Of a stretch of 64,000 nucleotides of DNA, positions 8,778 through 17,627 are shown piece after piece; the first letter of the stretch is position 1, and every line of letters begins with the position of its first letter. Both the position numbers and the translations under genes were made by a program. The notes under the pieces are model-generated. The model was not told where the DNA came from. It was given only the letters and a program-made list of their open reading frames with translations, and ran no database searches. Where the stretch lies: the NCBI GenBank assembly GCA_965204905.1, contig OZ242042.1:1984001-2048000 (forward strand), given 5' to 3'. Source of the stretch: Bin87 sp965204905 (GTDB lineage: Bacteria; Chloroflexota; Dehalococcoidia; Lucifugimonadales; UBA3495).

Positions 8778-10102
8778 TTGTCGGCGGGTTCTTCTGCGAG
8801 CGTTGCCGTCGCTAAGGATGGATGCCGCGGCGGCCTAGCCAGCAGCAGGGCCCCCGCCGTCAGCACGCCCAGCGCGGTGTAGATGATGAACGCGATAGCG
8901 TAAGAGCCGTCGGTGAAGTGAAACACCAGGCCCGACGCCACCGCGCCGATGGCCTGCCCCAGCGACGTGAACGGCTCGGTAACTCCCCGTATGGTTCCCA
9001 GCGACTGCCGGCCGAAGAAATTAGCGTAGGCCACCGGCGGCACCACCAAAATGCCGGCCACCGCCACCCCGAACAAGCCCGCGGCGAGATAGGTCAGCAA
9101 CACCGTGTCCGCGACCACGAATATCCCACAGGCCAGCGCCATCACCAGCGCGACGATGGCGTATGTATATGACACGCGCATTTTCTCGACGACGCGGCCC
9201 CACAGCAGGCTGCCAATGCCCGTGCCGGCCGCGTTCACTACAATACTCAATTGCGACAAGGCCAGCTCTATGCCCTTGGACCGCAGCAGGTCGGCCTGGT
9301 AGTTGTTGGTCCCCGACTGCAACAGGAACAGGAACCCGGTGCCCAATGCCAACACCCACAACGCCGGCGTCCTCAGGGCTTCGCGCGTTGTCCATTCAAT
9401 CCCGGCGTCGGCGGGCTGCTCTTCCGTTACTGCCGAGGTTTCTACTGAGTCAACCGCGTCGTCCGGATGGTCGCCGTCCGGCAGCAGGCCCACGTCCTCC
9501 GGCCGCTGGGCGATCAGCAGCGACGCCGGCAACAGCGCGATGGCATACACCATCACGCCCAGCACGATCCACGCCGTCTCCCATCCCCAGACCACGCTGA
9601 CCCACGTCGCCACCAGCGGGAACACAACCATACCGCCCGAGTGGGACAGGAACAGCAGTCCCGTCGCTCTACCCCGCTGCCGCACGAACCACCGACCCAC
9701 TACCGTCGCCGGCCCTACGTTCAGCGGACTGCTGAACATGATCCGTCCAATCGCCAGCGCGGCATAAAAGATGGCAATATGCACCGACAGCCACGCCATC
9801 GCCATGGTGCTGAGACCTATGATGATGATCCCCAACACCAGCACCACCCGCGCGCCGTACCGGTCAATCGCCCAGCCCACGGGAGGCGATGCACCGGTAG
9901 CCAACAATCCACCGACTGCCGCCGCCCCTCCGATCAACGCCCGACTCCAACCTGTATCATCGGCAATGAGCGGAACAAAAACGGCGAAGGTCAGGCTGCC
10001 GGCCGCATTGCGCACGAACATGCTGCTGCCGGCCGATCCCAGCACCAACCAACCATAGTAAAACGGCAGCCGCCGCGACAGGTATGCAATCAAAATGTGC
10101 AT
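8774..10102 (-). CDS. MFS transporter
   Basis: A 442-residue major facilitator protein with about twelve hydrophobic segments and a charged central loop at about residues 205-240 ('DGDHPDDAVDSVETSAVTEE'). The N-terminal half has the MFS signature loop 'GWAIDRYGARVVLV' between TM2 and TM3. It resembles the oxalate-formate antiporter/monocarboxylate class, but the substrate cannot be read from the sequence. The N-terminal 'YYGWLVLGSAGSSMFVRNA' also fits that class. The 3' end overlaps the convergent SDR by the four bases CTAG. Confidence 0.88.
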   Translation of the reverse strand: MHILIAYLSRRLPFYYGWLVLGSAGSSMFVRNAAGSLTFAVFVPLIADDTGWSRALIGGAAAVGGLLATGASPPVGWAIDRYGARVVLVLGIIIIGLSTMAMAWLSVHIAIFYAALAIGRIMFSSPLNVGPATVVGRWFVRQRGRATGLLFLSHSGGMVVFPLVATWVSVVWGWETAWIVLGVMVYAIALLPASLLIAQRPEDVGLLPDGDHPDDAVDSVETSAVTEEQPADAGIEWTTREALRTPALWVLALGTGFLFLLQSGTNNYQADLLRSKGIELALSQLSIVVNAAGTGIGSLLWGRVVEKMRVSYTYAIVALVMALACGIFVVADTVLLTYLAAGLFGVAVAGILVVPPVAYANFFGRQSLGTIRGVTEPFTSLGQAIGAVASGLVFHFTDGSYAIAFIIYTALGVLTAGALLLARPPRHPSLATATLAEEPADN

Positions 10103-10117
10103 TCAGCCAGTATGCCG

Positions 10118-10732
10118 CTAACGGGTCAATTCCTGCAATGCGGCAACAGTATCGTCGCGAAATCTCGCCCAAGACGGCAGTTGTTCCAATGGGCCGCCAA
10201 CCGGGAGGTTTTCCAAGAGCTGGTCTCGCATATTTGGGAGTCTTTTCGTTAGCGCTCTCCTCCTTCTCCCCCGCACTTCCGCACCGGTAATTATGGCCAA
10301 TTGGAGCGCTGATTTAGGATCTGCCATGCGTTCCGCTTCCGTTGGCGACGGCAAGTCCAACTGTAAACGGCCGTTTGGGTTACCCGCAGCGCTTCGGATA
10401 GCAGCTTCATCCATAAGTAGCCAACTTTCCGTCATGCGCACGGGCACTATGCCTACCCACTGGCCGCTGTATTCCACTTGCTCAATCGCTTCGGTAATTT
10501 CGCGGTACCTAGCATCTGATCCCGCGCGGTCGGCGTCTCGATGTATAAATAGCACATCATAATGAGGCGCCATATCGAGACCGTTGCGTATCTTCTCCAC
10601 TAACAAACGACCCTCGGGAGAAACGTTGAATTCAGGCCGAGGGTAGCCACTACTTTCGAATAAACGCTGTATGTGAAACGCAAGAGGGGCGTCGGAATTG
10701 CCTTCACACACCAAGAGAAATTTCGTCACCAT
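10118..10732 (-). CDS. Toprim-like/DUF4276-type protein, partner of the upstream ATPase
   Basis: A 204-residue protein. The N-terminal 'FLLVCEGNSDAP' (Glu10, Asp14) and 'LFIHRDADRAGSD' (Asp66, Asp68) match the Glu and DxD metal sites of Toprim-type nucleases. 'RMTESWLLMDE' matches the E-x-W-L-x-x-D block of DUF4276/RloB-like proteins. The gene overlaps the end of the ATPase gene upstream by 7 nt, so the two are translationally coupled. Such pairs (AbiL, PARIS, OLD/Gabija-like) act in phage defence, with the ATPase as sensor and the Toprim protein as effector. That role is inferred from architecture. Confidence 0.7.
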   Translation of the reverse strand: MVTKFLLVCEGNSDAPLAFHIQRLFESSGYPRPEFNVSPEGRLLVEKIRNGLDMAPHYDVLFIHRDADRAGSDARYREITEAIEQVEYSGQWVGIVPVRMTESWLLMDEAAIRSAAGNPNGRLQLDLPSPTEAERMADPKSALQLAIITGAEVRGRRRRALTKRLPNMRDQLLENLPVGGPLEQLPSWARFRDDTVAALQELTR

Positions 10733-12162
10733 ACCGATTCCCAGAACTCCCTCGGGAAAGCAATTTGCGCCGTTTTCGGAGGTATCAAGTAAGACTGCAA
10801 AGAAAGTAAATTCATACCTTCACGCTCATCTGAACAGCGCCAGGTCCCTTGGTAAGGTTGACACTGCAACAGACGCTCGACCAATTCGCCTGATTTGGAG
10901 CGCGCCATGCGAGACTTTGCCAGCACCAGGTCGTCCTTGTTTTGCAGTTGCACGAAGTACGGTGAATGGGTGGCCACTATCACCTGACGCATCGGATTCT
11001 CAATGTCAACGGGTTCGTCCGGGTCAACCGCAATTTCTTTCAACAGCATATCCATTTGCCCCAGTTTGGCCGGATGTATGCCGTTTTCGGGTTCCTCCAT
11101 GCAAACCACCGCATTTTCATAAACTGCTTCAGACAGTGCAGCCAGCGCGAGGAACCTCAAGGTGCCGTCCGAAATTGAATTGGCCCGCAGCTTTATGCCC
11201 GATTGCTCCTCCACTTCCAGAGAGAATAGTTGCCGCACTTCGTCTTTGACCACGTGGACTTGCTTGATTGGAACGAGTCCGGACAAGATTATTGAAACCA
11301 TCTGGAAAACGGCTTCAGGACGGTCGCCATGCTCCGGCGCGATGTTCGCCAGGTGCTGTAGCGTCGCTGGTATATGCGCCCCGTTAGCCTCGATACCTGG
11401 CGGCTGTGTGTACCGGTCGGGCCTACGCATTGCCGCCGGGTCTAGCGCCAACACCCGCCAACTCTGCATCTCCCGATGTGCCGCCAGGATCGTCGGTGTC
11501 GCCGTAGTGTTCTCGGTGCCGATGATGGTACGCGCTGCTCCTTCTGCCGGGGAGGGCCGCCCCCGTCCGTGAGAGCCGCCATCCTGATGCACAACAATAG
11601 CCGTCTGTTCTGTTTCAGGGTCAATCTGGGTTGATATGAACCCGCTGCGCGCATGCCTCCGGTTGTACACCACACTGTCGCGGAACTTGGCCTTGCTGTG
11701 CGGAAACTTCAAATGATGCACGGCCCGACCGGTAGCGATGGGCCGCAGCTCTTCCCGCTCCAGAACCAGGCCCCCCAAAGGGCCGGCCGTTGCTGATGGC
11801 GGCTCGTAGCGAAAGGCGACTTCGTAGCGCAGAAAGGATGACGATGCTTCGGCTTCCCGGCCGAAGTCATCCCGCACGTCTTTGCCAACTATCATCTCCG
11901 CAGCGAACTCCATCCGGTCAGCCCGCTCGTCGCCAACGGAAAACAGCAGATCGGCAATCTCCCCGGTATCTTCCCCAGCGTTGCGGATTTGCAGCGCGGC
12001 GTCGTTGATAGTGTGTTCGGTCAGTAGAGACAGGAATCGGATCGCGTCAAATACGTTGGACTTGCCGACGCCATTCGGGCCGGCGATGCACGTGTACGGC
12101 CCAAAGTCCAGCGCAAAATCCACCAGATTTTTGAATCCGTTGACTTCCAATCGGGTAAGCAT
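10726..12162 (-). CDS. OLD-like AAA/ABC-type ATPase (AAA_21 family)
   Basis: A 478-residue ATPase of the SMC/RecF/OLD class. Walker A is 'GPNGVGKSN' at residues 28-36, preceded by 'LEVNGFKNLVDFALDFGPYT'. Walker B with the catalytic Glu is 'VVCMEEPENGIHPAKLGQM' near residue 355, and the switch His is in 'VIVATHSPYFVQL'. The insert between the two halves is about 300 residues, without an obvious coiled coil. Together with the overlapping Toprim-like gene it forms a compact two-gene module. The chromosome on either side is ordinary and I see no integrase or transposase. Confidence 0.85.
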   Translation of the reverse strand: MLTRLEVNGFKNLVDFALDFGPYTCIAGPNGVGKSNVFDAIRFLSLLTEHTINDAALQIRNAGEDTGEIADLLFSVGDERADRMEFAAEMIVGKDVRDDFGREAEASSSFLRYEVAFRYEPPSATAGPLGGLVLEREELRPIATGRAVHHLKFPHSKAKFRDSVVYNRRHARSGFISTQIDPETEQTAIVVHQDGGSHGRGRPSPAEGAARTIIGTENTTATPTILAAHREMQSWRVLALDPAAMRRPDRYTQPPGIEANGAHIPATLQHLANIAPEHGDRPEAVFQMVSIILSGLVPIKQVHVVKDEVRQLFSLEVEEQSGIKLRANSISDGTLRFLALAALSEAVYENAVVCMEEPENGIHPAKLGQMDMLLKEIAVDPDEPVDIENPMRQVIVATHSPYFVQLQNKDDLVLAKSRMARSKSGELVERLLQCQPYQGTWRCSDEREGMNLLSLQSYLIPPKTAQIAFPREFWESVW

Positions 12163-12220
12163 GATCGCCTCCGCGCAAGAGAGACACGGCGATAATGCCC
12201 AATTCTAGCACGCGCTGCTT

Positions 12221-13981
12221 TTACCTCCGCCGCAGCCGCTCCATCTCGCAGGCGAACCACAGCGCCATGCTGCCGGTGCGGTCGTCGTGGCCGCTCAGCG
12301 CGGCCCGGTCCAGGTAGGCCCGCATATCCGGCATCACGCCCGTACTGATGCAGCCGTCAACCATGCCGCCATCGTCGCCAATGCGCTCGGACACCGCTCG
12401 CCAGCATGCCTCGACGCCCGACCGATACCCTTCACCGTCCGCATCGGGCAGCCATCCTTCTCGCAGCCCCCGCGCCAATGCGTAGCCGATCATGCAGGTC
12501 GAGGTCAGTTCGCCCCATGCGCCCGGGACGTCCACCAACTCCCCAAACGTCCCCCACGGCTGCTGGCGGCGCAGCAGCGCGTCCAGGTGCCGCCGGTGCC
12601 GTGCCAACAGCTCAGTACGCGCCGGATGTTCATCGTCCAAATACGTCAACGCCTCCGCGTAACCCAATGCGGCGAAACCGTTGCCTCGGCTCCAGAAATG
12701 GGGAGCCGACCGCGCGTGCCTGAACAACCCGCTGCTGTCCTGCACGTTGCCGCCATCAATGAGAAAGCGGGCCAGCAGGTCCGCATATTTAGCGTCCCCC
12801 GAAATACGATACGCTCGTCCCAGCATTGCGCCGCACATGAACATGTCCTCGACACGGAAATCAGGGTCGCACGGCGCCGGGGCCTCGCCCGGCCCACGCT
12901 CAACGAAACGATCCGCCGCGTAGAAAAACAGCCGGCGATACGTCTCCTCCCCGGTGTAGTCGGCCAGTCGTGCCGCCCAGATCACGCCGGTCAGCGCCGC
13001 TCCACCTGCCTCGGCCAGGTACGTGCCCGGGTCAGCGGCGATGTGCGCTATCAGTTCCGTGATCTCGCTCGTAGGGTCATCCCCGCCCTCATCCAGAGCC
13101 GCCAGCCGCAACCGCCCGCTGATGCCCACGCCCTGCGTGTAGTTCACCGGGTCCAGGGCGTGCCCATACCTGCCCGCCAGGATCCGCCCAATCTCCAACG
13201 GGCTTCTCGCCCGCCGCCCCTCCAGCGCCATGCCCGCTGGCGATTGCGGTACGTCTGAGCCTTTGGACGTGAGCGTCCAAAGCTGCCGCAGCGCATCGGT
13301 CAACCCGGTCCAGTGCGTTGTCAACCTCAGCGCCGGTATCACCCCCGGCGCATCGGATGCAGGTCGCCCTAACGCAGCCACCAGCGAGTCGTCATTGCTC
13401 ACCAACGAGGCGTTGAGGGCCACGGCAACCGTACTCGCAACCGCTGCATCGTTCGCCTCCCACTTCTCGCCGCCGCTTTCGTTGTCCGCGATGGCCACCT
13501 CCACCACCAGGTCCGGCGCCTGATAGCAGATCCACCGCCACAGATATCGACGCTCCGGGGCGGCTTCATCAAAGTAATACCCGCCTTCAGGTGGGTATCC
13601 AACCGTGAGGTCAACCCGGCGCGGCGCCGCCTCCTCCCAGTCTCCACCGGACAGGGCGTCGGGATTCGCAGCGACGATGACGGAAAGAGCCACACCGGAT
13701 TCCTGTGCCGCCGCAGTTCCCGTGAACCGTTCCAAAGCCGTCAGGATGCGCGGAGTATCCGTAGTTTCCCCGCGCAAACCCGCCACCAACAGCACTGACG
13801 GTCGATGCTGCGGCTCCGCAAACGGCAGAGTTCGCGTGTCCTGCAAGGCCATGATGGGCCGCAACTCCGGCGTCATCCCAATAGTGGCCGATTGCCAATA
13901 CGCGGGCGACCGCTTGCGCAGCAGGTTAATCAACGCCGCATTGATATCTGTGGGGTGCATCGTAGAGTGGATCGTGGACAT
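12221..13981 (-). CDS. Two-domain protein: N-terminal esterase/peptidase-like domain plus C-terminal GH88/GH105-like (alpha/alpha)6 barrel
   Basis: A 586-residue protein. The C-terminal half (about 260-586) looks like an unsaturated glucuronyl/rhamnogalacturonyl hydrolase. It has 'FMCGAMLGRAYRISGDAKYA', 'GLFRHARSAPHFWSRGNGFA' (the WxRGNG motif), 'GELTSTCMIGYALARGLREG' and a terminal helix. The N-terminal half (about 1-255) has 'PSVLLVAGLRGETTDTPRIL' and 'VIVAANPDAL', which recalls M14/AstE-type hydrolases. However, the usual HxxE zinc pair reads RGE, so zinc binding is doubtful. No signal peptide is seen. Such barrels usually act on oligosaccharides made by lyases, and none are nearby. The domain reading at the N-terminus is tentative. 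Confidence 0.7.
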   Translation of the reverse strand: MSTIHSTMHPTDINAALINLLRKRSPAYWQSATIGMTPELRPIMALQDTRTLPFAEPQHRPSVLLVAGLRGETTDTPRILTALERFTGTAAAQESGVALSVIVAANPDALSGGDWEEAAPRRVDLTVGYPPEGGYYFDEAAPERRYLWRWICYQAPDLVVEVAIADNESGGEKWEANDAAVASTVAVALNASLVSNDDSLVAALGRPASDAPGVIPALRLTTHWTGLTDALRQLWTLTSKGSDVPQSPAGMALEGRRARSPLEIGRILAGRYGHALDPVNYTQGVGISGRLRLAALDEGGDDPTSEITELIAHIAADPGTYLAEAGGAALTGVIWAARLADYTGEETYRRLFFYAADRFVERGPGEAPAPCDPDFRVEDMFMCGAMLGRAYRISGDAKYADLLARFLIDGGNVQDSSGLFRHARSAPHFWSRGNGFAALGYAEALTYLDDEHPARTELLARHRRHLDALLRRQQPWGTFGELVDVPGAWGELTSTCMIGYALARGLREGWLPDADGEGYRSGVEACWRAVSERIGDDGGMVDGCISTGVMPDMRAYLDRAALSGHDDRTGSMALWFACEMERLRRR

Positions 13982-14141
13982 GAAAATCTCCGTGGGATGT
14001 CAGATGGCAAAATATTCAGTAGTACAGAGCAGCAAGTATTATATCGCCGGAGCAGATTGCCCATTCACTCGCCTTTTTGACATCCACTACATAGGGCGAT
14101 AAATTTCACCACATTCGTATCTGCACCTGGAGTTGGCGTCC

Positions 14142-15386
14142 ATGCCACGATTCGACGAATACACCGGCGAGCATCTCATACCGCCCTATCGCATCCTGGA
14201 CCTCTCCGACCGGCGCGCCGCCTTTTGCGGCCGCTTGCTCGCCGACTATGGCGCTGACGTGGTCAAAGTTGAGCCACCGTCCGGGGACCCGTCCCGCCGG
14301 CTGGGGCCGTATCCATCCGACGCCCCTGACCCCGGGCGCAGCCTCGACTTCCTCTTCTACAATACCAACAAGCGCTCCATCACCCTCGACCTTGAAACCG
14401 AATCGGGACGAGCCCTGTTCCGCCGCTTGGCCGCTGACGCCGATGTCATCATCGAGAGTTTTGACCGCCACTATCTCTATGACAGAGGAATTGGTTTCGA
14501 CGCCCTTCGCGCCGACAATCCCGGCCTCATAATGGCGTCTGTTACTCCCTTCGGAAACACCGGCGAATGGGCGGATTACCAGGGCGACGATCTGGTGGTG
14601 ATGGCCGCCAGCGGCTACATGCAGATCACCGGCGAACCCGACGAACCGCCCGTCCGCCAGGGCAACGAGCACAGCCACTACCCGGCCGCCCAATACGCCG
14701 CCGTGGGCATCCTCGCCGCCCTGTACCACCGCGACTTCGGCGGTGGCGAGGGTCAGCACATCGACGTCTCCTCCCAGGAAGCCCTCATCACCTACTACAC
14801 CGATGCCCATCCCGCCCTGCTCTGGCGCAAGCTCGGCCAGAACGTCACCCGCGTTGGCACCAACTCAACCCTCGTCATCCCCTTGGGCGCCTATCCTTGC
14901 AAGGATGGCTGGATCGCCGCCGGCGTCATCACCCCACGCGAATGGGACGCCCTCGCCCAGTGGATCCACGAGGTAACCGGCAACGACGAAGTGCTGAACG
15001 AAGCCTACCGGGGCGGCAACCAGGACCGCGCTGAGCACATCGACATCATCACCGCTCTGTTCCTGGAGTTCGCCGAGAATTTCACGGTGCAGGAGCTATT
15101 CCATGAGGGCCAACACCGCAACTTGGTCTTCCTCCCAGTCAACGAAATCGCCGACTTGCTGGCCGACCCCCAACTCGCCGAATCTGGCTTCTGGTACGAC
15201 ATCGAATACGACGACCCGGACATGGGCGCGATCAAATACCCTCTGGGCATATTTCACAGCGAAGAGGTCAAGGCTCTCAGCCGCCCGGCGCCAGCCCTCG
15301 GCGCGGACAATGCGGCGGTGTATCAAGGCGAATTGGGTCTTACGCCAAGTGAGATCGCATCCCTGAAAGCCGACGGCATCATCTAG
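14142..15386 (+). CDS. CaiB/BaiF family CoA-transferase, Asp-to-His variant
   Basis: A 414-residue class III CoA-transferase, which moves CoA between carboxylic acids. The start at 14142 (MPRFDEYTGEH) follows CTGGAG about nine nt upstream. Family blocks are 'DYGADVVKVEPPSGDPSRR', 'NKRSITLDLETESGR', 'AADADVIIESF' and 'VGILAALYHRDFGGGEGQHI'. In the position of the catalytic aspartate this protein has His179 ('NEHSHYPAAQ'), whereas the paralogues at 16101 and 21357 have Asp172 and Asp188. It may use another chemistry or act as a partner subunit. It is first in an operon with a Uma2 protein and a second CaiB. Confidence 0.88.
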   Translation: MPRFDEYTGEHLIPPYRILDLSDRRAAFCGRLLADYGADVVKVEPPSGDPSRRLGPYPSDAPDPGRSLDFLFYNTNKRSITLDLETESGRALFRRLAADADVIIESFDRHYLYDRGIGFDALRADNPGLIMASVTPFGNTGEWADYQGDDLVVMAASGYMQITGEPDEPPVRQGNEHSHYPAAQYAAVGILAALYHRDFGGGEGQHIDVSSQEALITYYTDAHPALLWRKLGQNVTRVGTNSTLVIPLGAYPCKDGWIAAGVITPREWDALAQWIHEVTGNDEVLNEAYRGGNQDRAEHIDIITALFLEFAENFTVQELFHEGQHRNLVFLPVNEIADLLADPQLAESGFWYDIEYDDPDMGAIKYPLGIFHSEEVKALSRPAPALGADNAAVYQGELGLTPSEIASLKADGII

Positions 15387-15411
15387 CCGACTAACCACGG
15401 AGGTTTCCACA

Positions 15412-16104
15412 ATGGTTACGGTCAAACCCAAACCGCCTGCGGCAATAGAAGCGCCGGCAGACCCGGAACCAGATTGGCCATTGGTCGGCGAACTGCGGCT
15501 GGACCTCAAGGCCCTTGGCGTTGACCATCTCGCCGAGGATTTCGGGGAACGGCTGTGCCAGCTATCTAGCGACAACCCAGGCTGGCAGTTCGAGTATTCC
15601 GCCCAAGGAGAACTGATCATAATGCCCCCACCGGGTTCCGAAAGCAGCCTAGATGAAACCGAAGTTACCGTTGACTTGGCATTATGGCGGCGTGGAGGCG
15701 GAGGCGTGAGTTACGGGCCTACCATCGGATTCAGCCTGTCCAGTGGAGCGGTGCTTATTCCCGACGCTGCTTGGATTACTCAGGAACGCTACGACAACCT
15801 GACGCCCTCGGAGCGTCGCGGAACCATCAACGGCGCACCTGATTTCGTAGTGGAAGTTCGCTCTCGCACCGACCGCCTGCCGCGGTTCCTGGCCAAGATG
15901 CAGGAATGGATGGACGGCGGCGCACGCCTGGGTTGGGGCATCGATCCCCGCAATCGCCACACGTATATCTACCGCGCCGGGCAAGCCGAACCCGAGCTGG
16001 TGGAAAACCCCGAGACACTATCGGGAGAAAATGTGTTGCCGGGGTTCGCATTTGCCGTGCGTAGCCTCGTTTTCGATCGCTTTATCGAGGAGTCGGAATC
16101 ATGA
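15412..16104 (+). CDS. Uma2 family (DUF820) putative endonuclease
   Basis: A 230-residue Uma2/DUF820 protein with a PD-(D/E)xK-like fold. Features are 'FEYSAQGELIIMPPPGSESS', 'LIPDAAWI' (fold-typical Asp), 'GAPDFVVEVRSRTDRLPRFL' (the E-V-x-S core with 'VEVRS' in place of the usual VEVLS) and 'KMQEWMDGGARLGWGIDPR'. Uma2 genes are numerous in cyanobacteria and Chloroflexota and their role is unsettled. A clear GGAGG precedes the ATG. The last four bases overlap the start of the next CaiB gene (ATGA), so it sits inside a metabolic operon. Confidence 0.88.
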   Translation: MVTVKPKPPAAIEAPADPEPDWPLVGELRLDLKALGVDHLAEDFGERLCQLSSDNPGWQFEYSAQGELIIMPPPGSESSLDETEVTVDLALWRRGGGGVSYGPTIGFSLSSGAVLIPDAAWITQERYDNLTPSERRGTINGAPDFVVEVRSRTDRLPRFLAKMQEWMDGGARLGWGIDPRNRHTYIYRAGQAEPELVENPETLSGENVLPGFAFAVRSLVFDRFIEESES

Positions 16105-17357
16105 CCGCATCCCACCCCACCCTCTCCGCCCTCACCGGCATCCGCGTCGTGGAGTTCGGCCCCTACGTCGCCCTGCCCCTTACCGGCCGCATCCTCGGCT
16201 CGTTGGGCGCCGAGGTTATCAAGGTCGAGACTAACAAGGTACTGGATGAAATGGCCTTCATTCCCGCTTGGTCTCGCGGCGCCGGTCAGCCCGAATATCA
16301 GCGCGGCAAGCGCCGCATCACCCTGGATGTGCGTACCGATGCCGGCCGCGACTTGATCCTTGAAATGGTCCGCATCAGCGACGTATTTATGACCAATTTC
16401 CGCCGCAACGTCCTGGACCGCTGGGGCATCGACTTCCCGGAAATCCGCCGTCAACGGCCCGACAGCATCATCATGTGGCAGACCGGCCTGGGCGGACACG
16501 GTCCCTACTACACTTACAAGTCCTTCGGCATCCTAGTGCAGCACCTCTCCGGCGTCTCGCTGATGACCGGCCTCCCGGGCGAACCACCCGGCGTGGTCAA
16601 CACGTCATACTCCGATTATCACACCGGGGTTTTCCAGCCGGCAGGAATCATCGCCGCCCTGATGCGCCGCAACCTCACCGGCAAGACGGCCACGCTGGAG
16701 TCCTCCATCTTCAAGTCCGGTGTCGCCACCTGTGGCCCGGCCCTGTTGGACTACCAGGTCAACGGGCGCGGCCCCCAACGCCGGGGCAACCGCGATGCTT
16801 GGGCCGCTCCCCACGGCGTTTACCATTGCGCCCCGGACCCCGTCTCCGGCGACGCCGACCGCTACATCGCCATCTCAATCGCCGACGACGAACAGTGGTC
16901 AAACTTCCGCAAGGCAATGGGCGACCCGGCCTGGGCCGCCGCTCCGGAGTATGAAACCCGCATCGGACGGCAGCGCAATCAGGACGCGCTCGACACCGCC
17001 ATTTCCGAGTGGACAGCACCCCAAGAATCGGCGACGTTGATGGATACGCTACAGCAGGCCGGCATCCCCGCCAGCATCGTTTCGCAGGGTGCCGACCTCA
17101 ACGAAAGCGCCCACCTGGAATCCCGGAACTTCTACCAGGACACCCAATACTGGGAAGCGGAGCGTGGCGTAAAGGCCACCGAATGGGTCGAGGGTGAAAG
17201 CGTCTCCTGGTCGATACCGGCCAAGATGTCCGGCACCCCCATTGCCTTCGGAAAATACAGCAACATCGGCGAGGACAACGCCTACGTCTTCGGCGAACTC
17301 CTCGGCCTCACGCCTGATGAAATCGCCGAATTGGAGGAGGCCGGCGTCATCTACTGA
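16101..17357 (+). CDS. CaiB/BaiF family CoA-transferase
   Basis: A 418-residue class III CoA-transferase. Blocks visible are 'VVEFGPYVALPLTGRILGSL', 'GAEVIKVETN', 'RGKRRITLDVRTDAGRD' and 'DVFMTNFRRNVLDRWGID'. The catalytic Asp172 lies in 'TSYSDYHTGVFQPAGIIAAL'. The length is normal. It starts within the stop of the Uma2 gene (ATGA overlap), which implies coupled translation. Acyl substrates are unknown. A strong hairpin (17375-17400) follows the stop and probably ends the three-gene transcript. Confidence 0.92.
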   Translation: MTASHPTLSALTGIRVVEFGPYVALPLTGRILGSLGAEVIKVETNKVLDEMAFIPAWSRGAGQPEYQRGKRRITLDVRTDAGRDLILEMVRISDVFMTNFRRNVLDRWGIDFPEIRRQRPDSIIMWQTGLGGHGPYYTYKSFGILVQHLSGVSLMTGLPGEPPGVVNTSYSDYHTGVFQPAGIIAALMRRNLTGKTATLESSIFKSGVATCGPALLDYQVNGRGPQRRGNRDAWAAPHGVYHCAPDPVSGDADRYIAISIADDEQWSNFRKAMGDPAWAAAPEYETRIGRQRNQDALDTAISEWTAPQESATLMDTLQQAGIPASIVSQGADLNESAHLESRNFYQDTQYWEAERGVKATEWVEGESVSWSIPAKMSGTPIAFGKYSNIGEDNAYVFGELLGLTPDEIAELEEAGVIY

Positions 17358-17374
17358 CCGCTAGGTTAAACTGA

Positions 17375-17400
17375 TTCGGGCCGCACAATGGCGGCCCGAA
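17375..17400 (+). terminator. Terminator-like hairpin after the CaiB-Uma2-CaiB operon
   Basis: A 10-bp perfect stem (TTCGGGCCGC / GCGGCCCGAA) with a 6-nt loop begins 17 nt after the stop of the second CaiB gene. No clear U-tract follows. It lies in a convergent interval, so it may also serve the minus strand. Confidence 0.55.
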
Positions 17401-17441
17401 ATTACTTCGACGGGGATTTGCGCAGCAACACGCGCACCGGT

Positions 17442-17591
17442 TCAGTCCGCCTTCTGATTCCCCGGCTTCGCGCTCTCCGGCAATTTCCCGCCCGGCGGCT
17501 TCCCGGGCGGCCAAGCTATGGGCGTGCCTTTGCGGGGTGCGGTACCCTTGATCACCCGTGTCCTCACGTATTTCGGCTTGTTGGATGGCAT
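17442..17591 (-). CDS. Small basic protein of unknown function (49 aa)
   Basis: A short frame on the minus strand that starts at an ATG at 17591, four nt after a perfect AGGAGG. The product is 49 residues, rich in Lys, Pro and Gly ('MPSNKPKYVRTRVIKGTAPR' at the N-terminus, 'PPGKPPGGKLPESAKPGNQK' near the end). It is probably disordered and basic (about ten Lys/Arg). No known domain is recognised. The Shine-Dalgarno match is the main support. It is the first gene 5' of nothing else on its strand in this gap, and the next minus-strand gene upstream begins at 18314. Confidence 0.45.
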   Translation of the reverse strand: MPSNKPKYVRTRVIKGTAPRKGTPIAWPPGKPPGGKLPESAKPGNQKAD

Positions 17592-17627
17592 GGTCCCTCC
17601 TGTGAATCATCAGGGATGCCCTACTCC

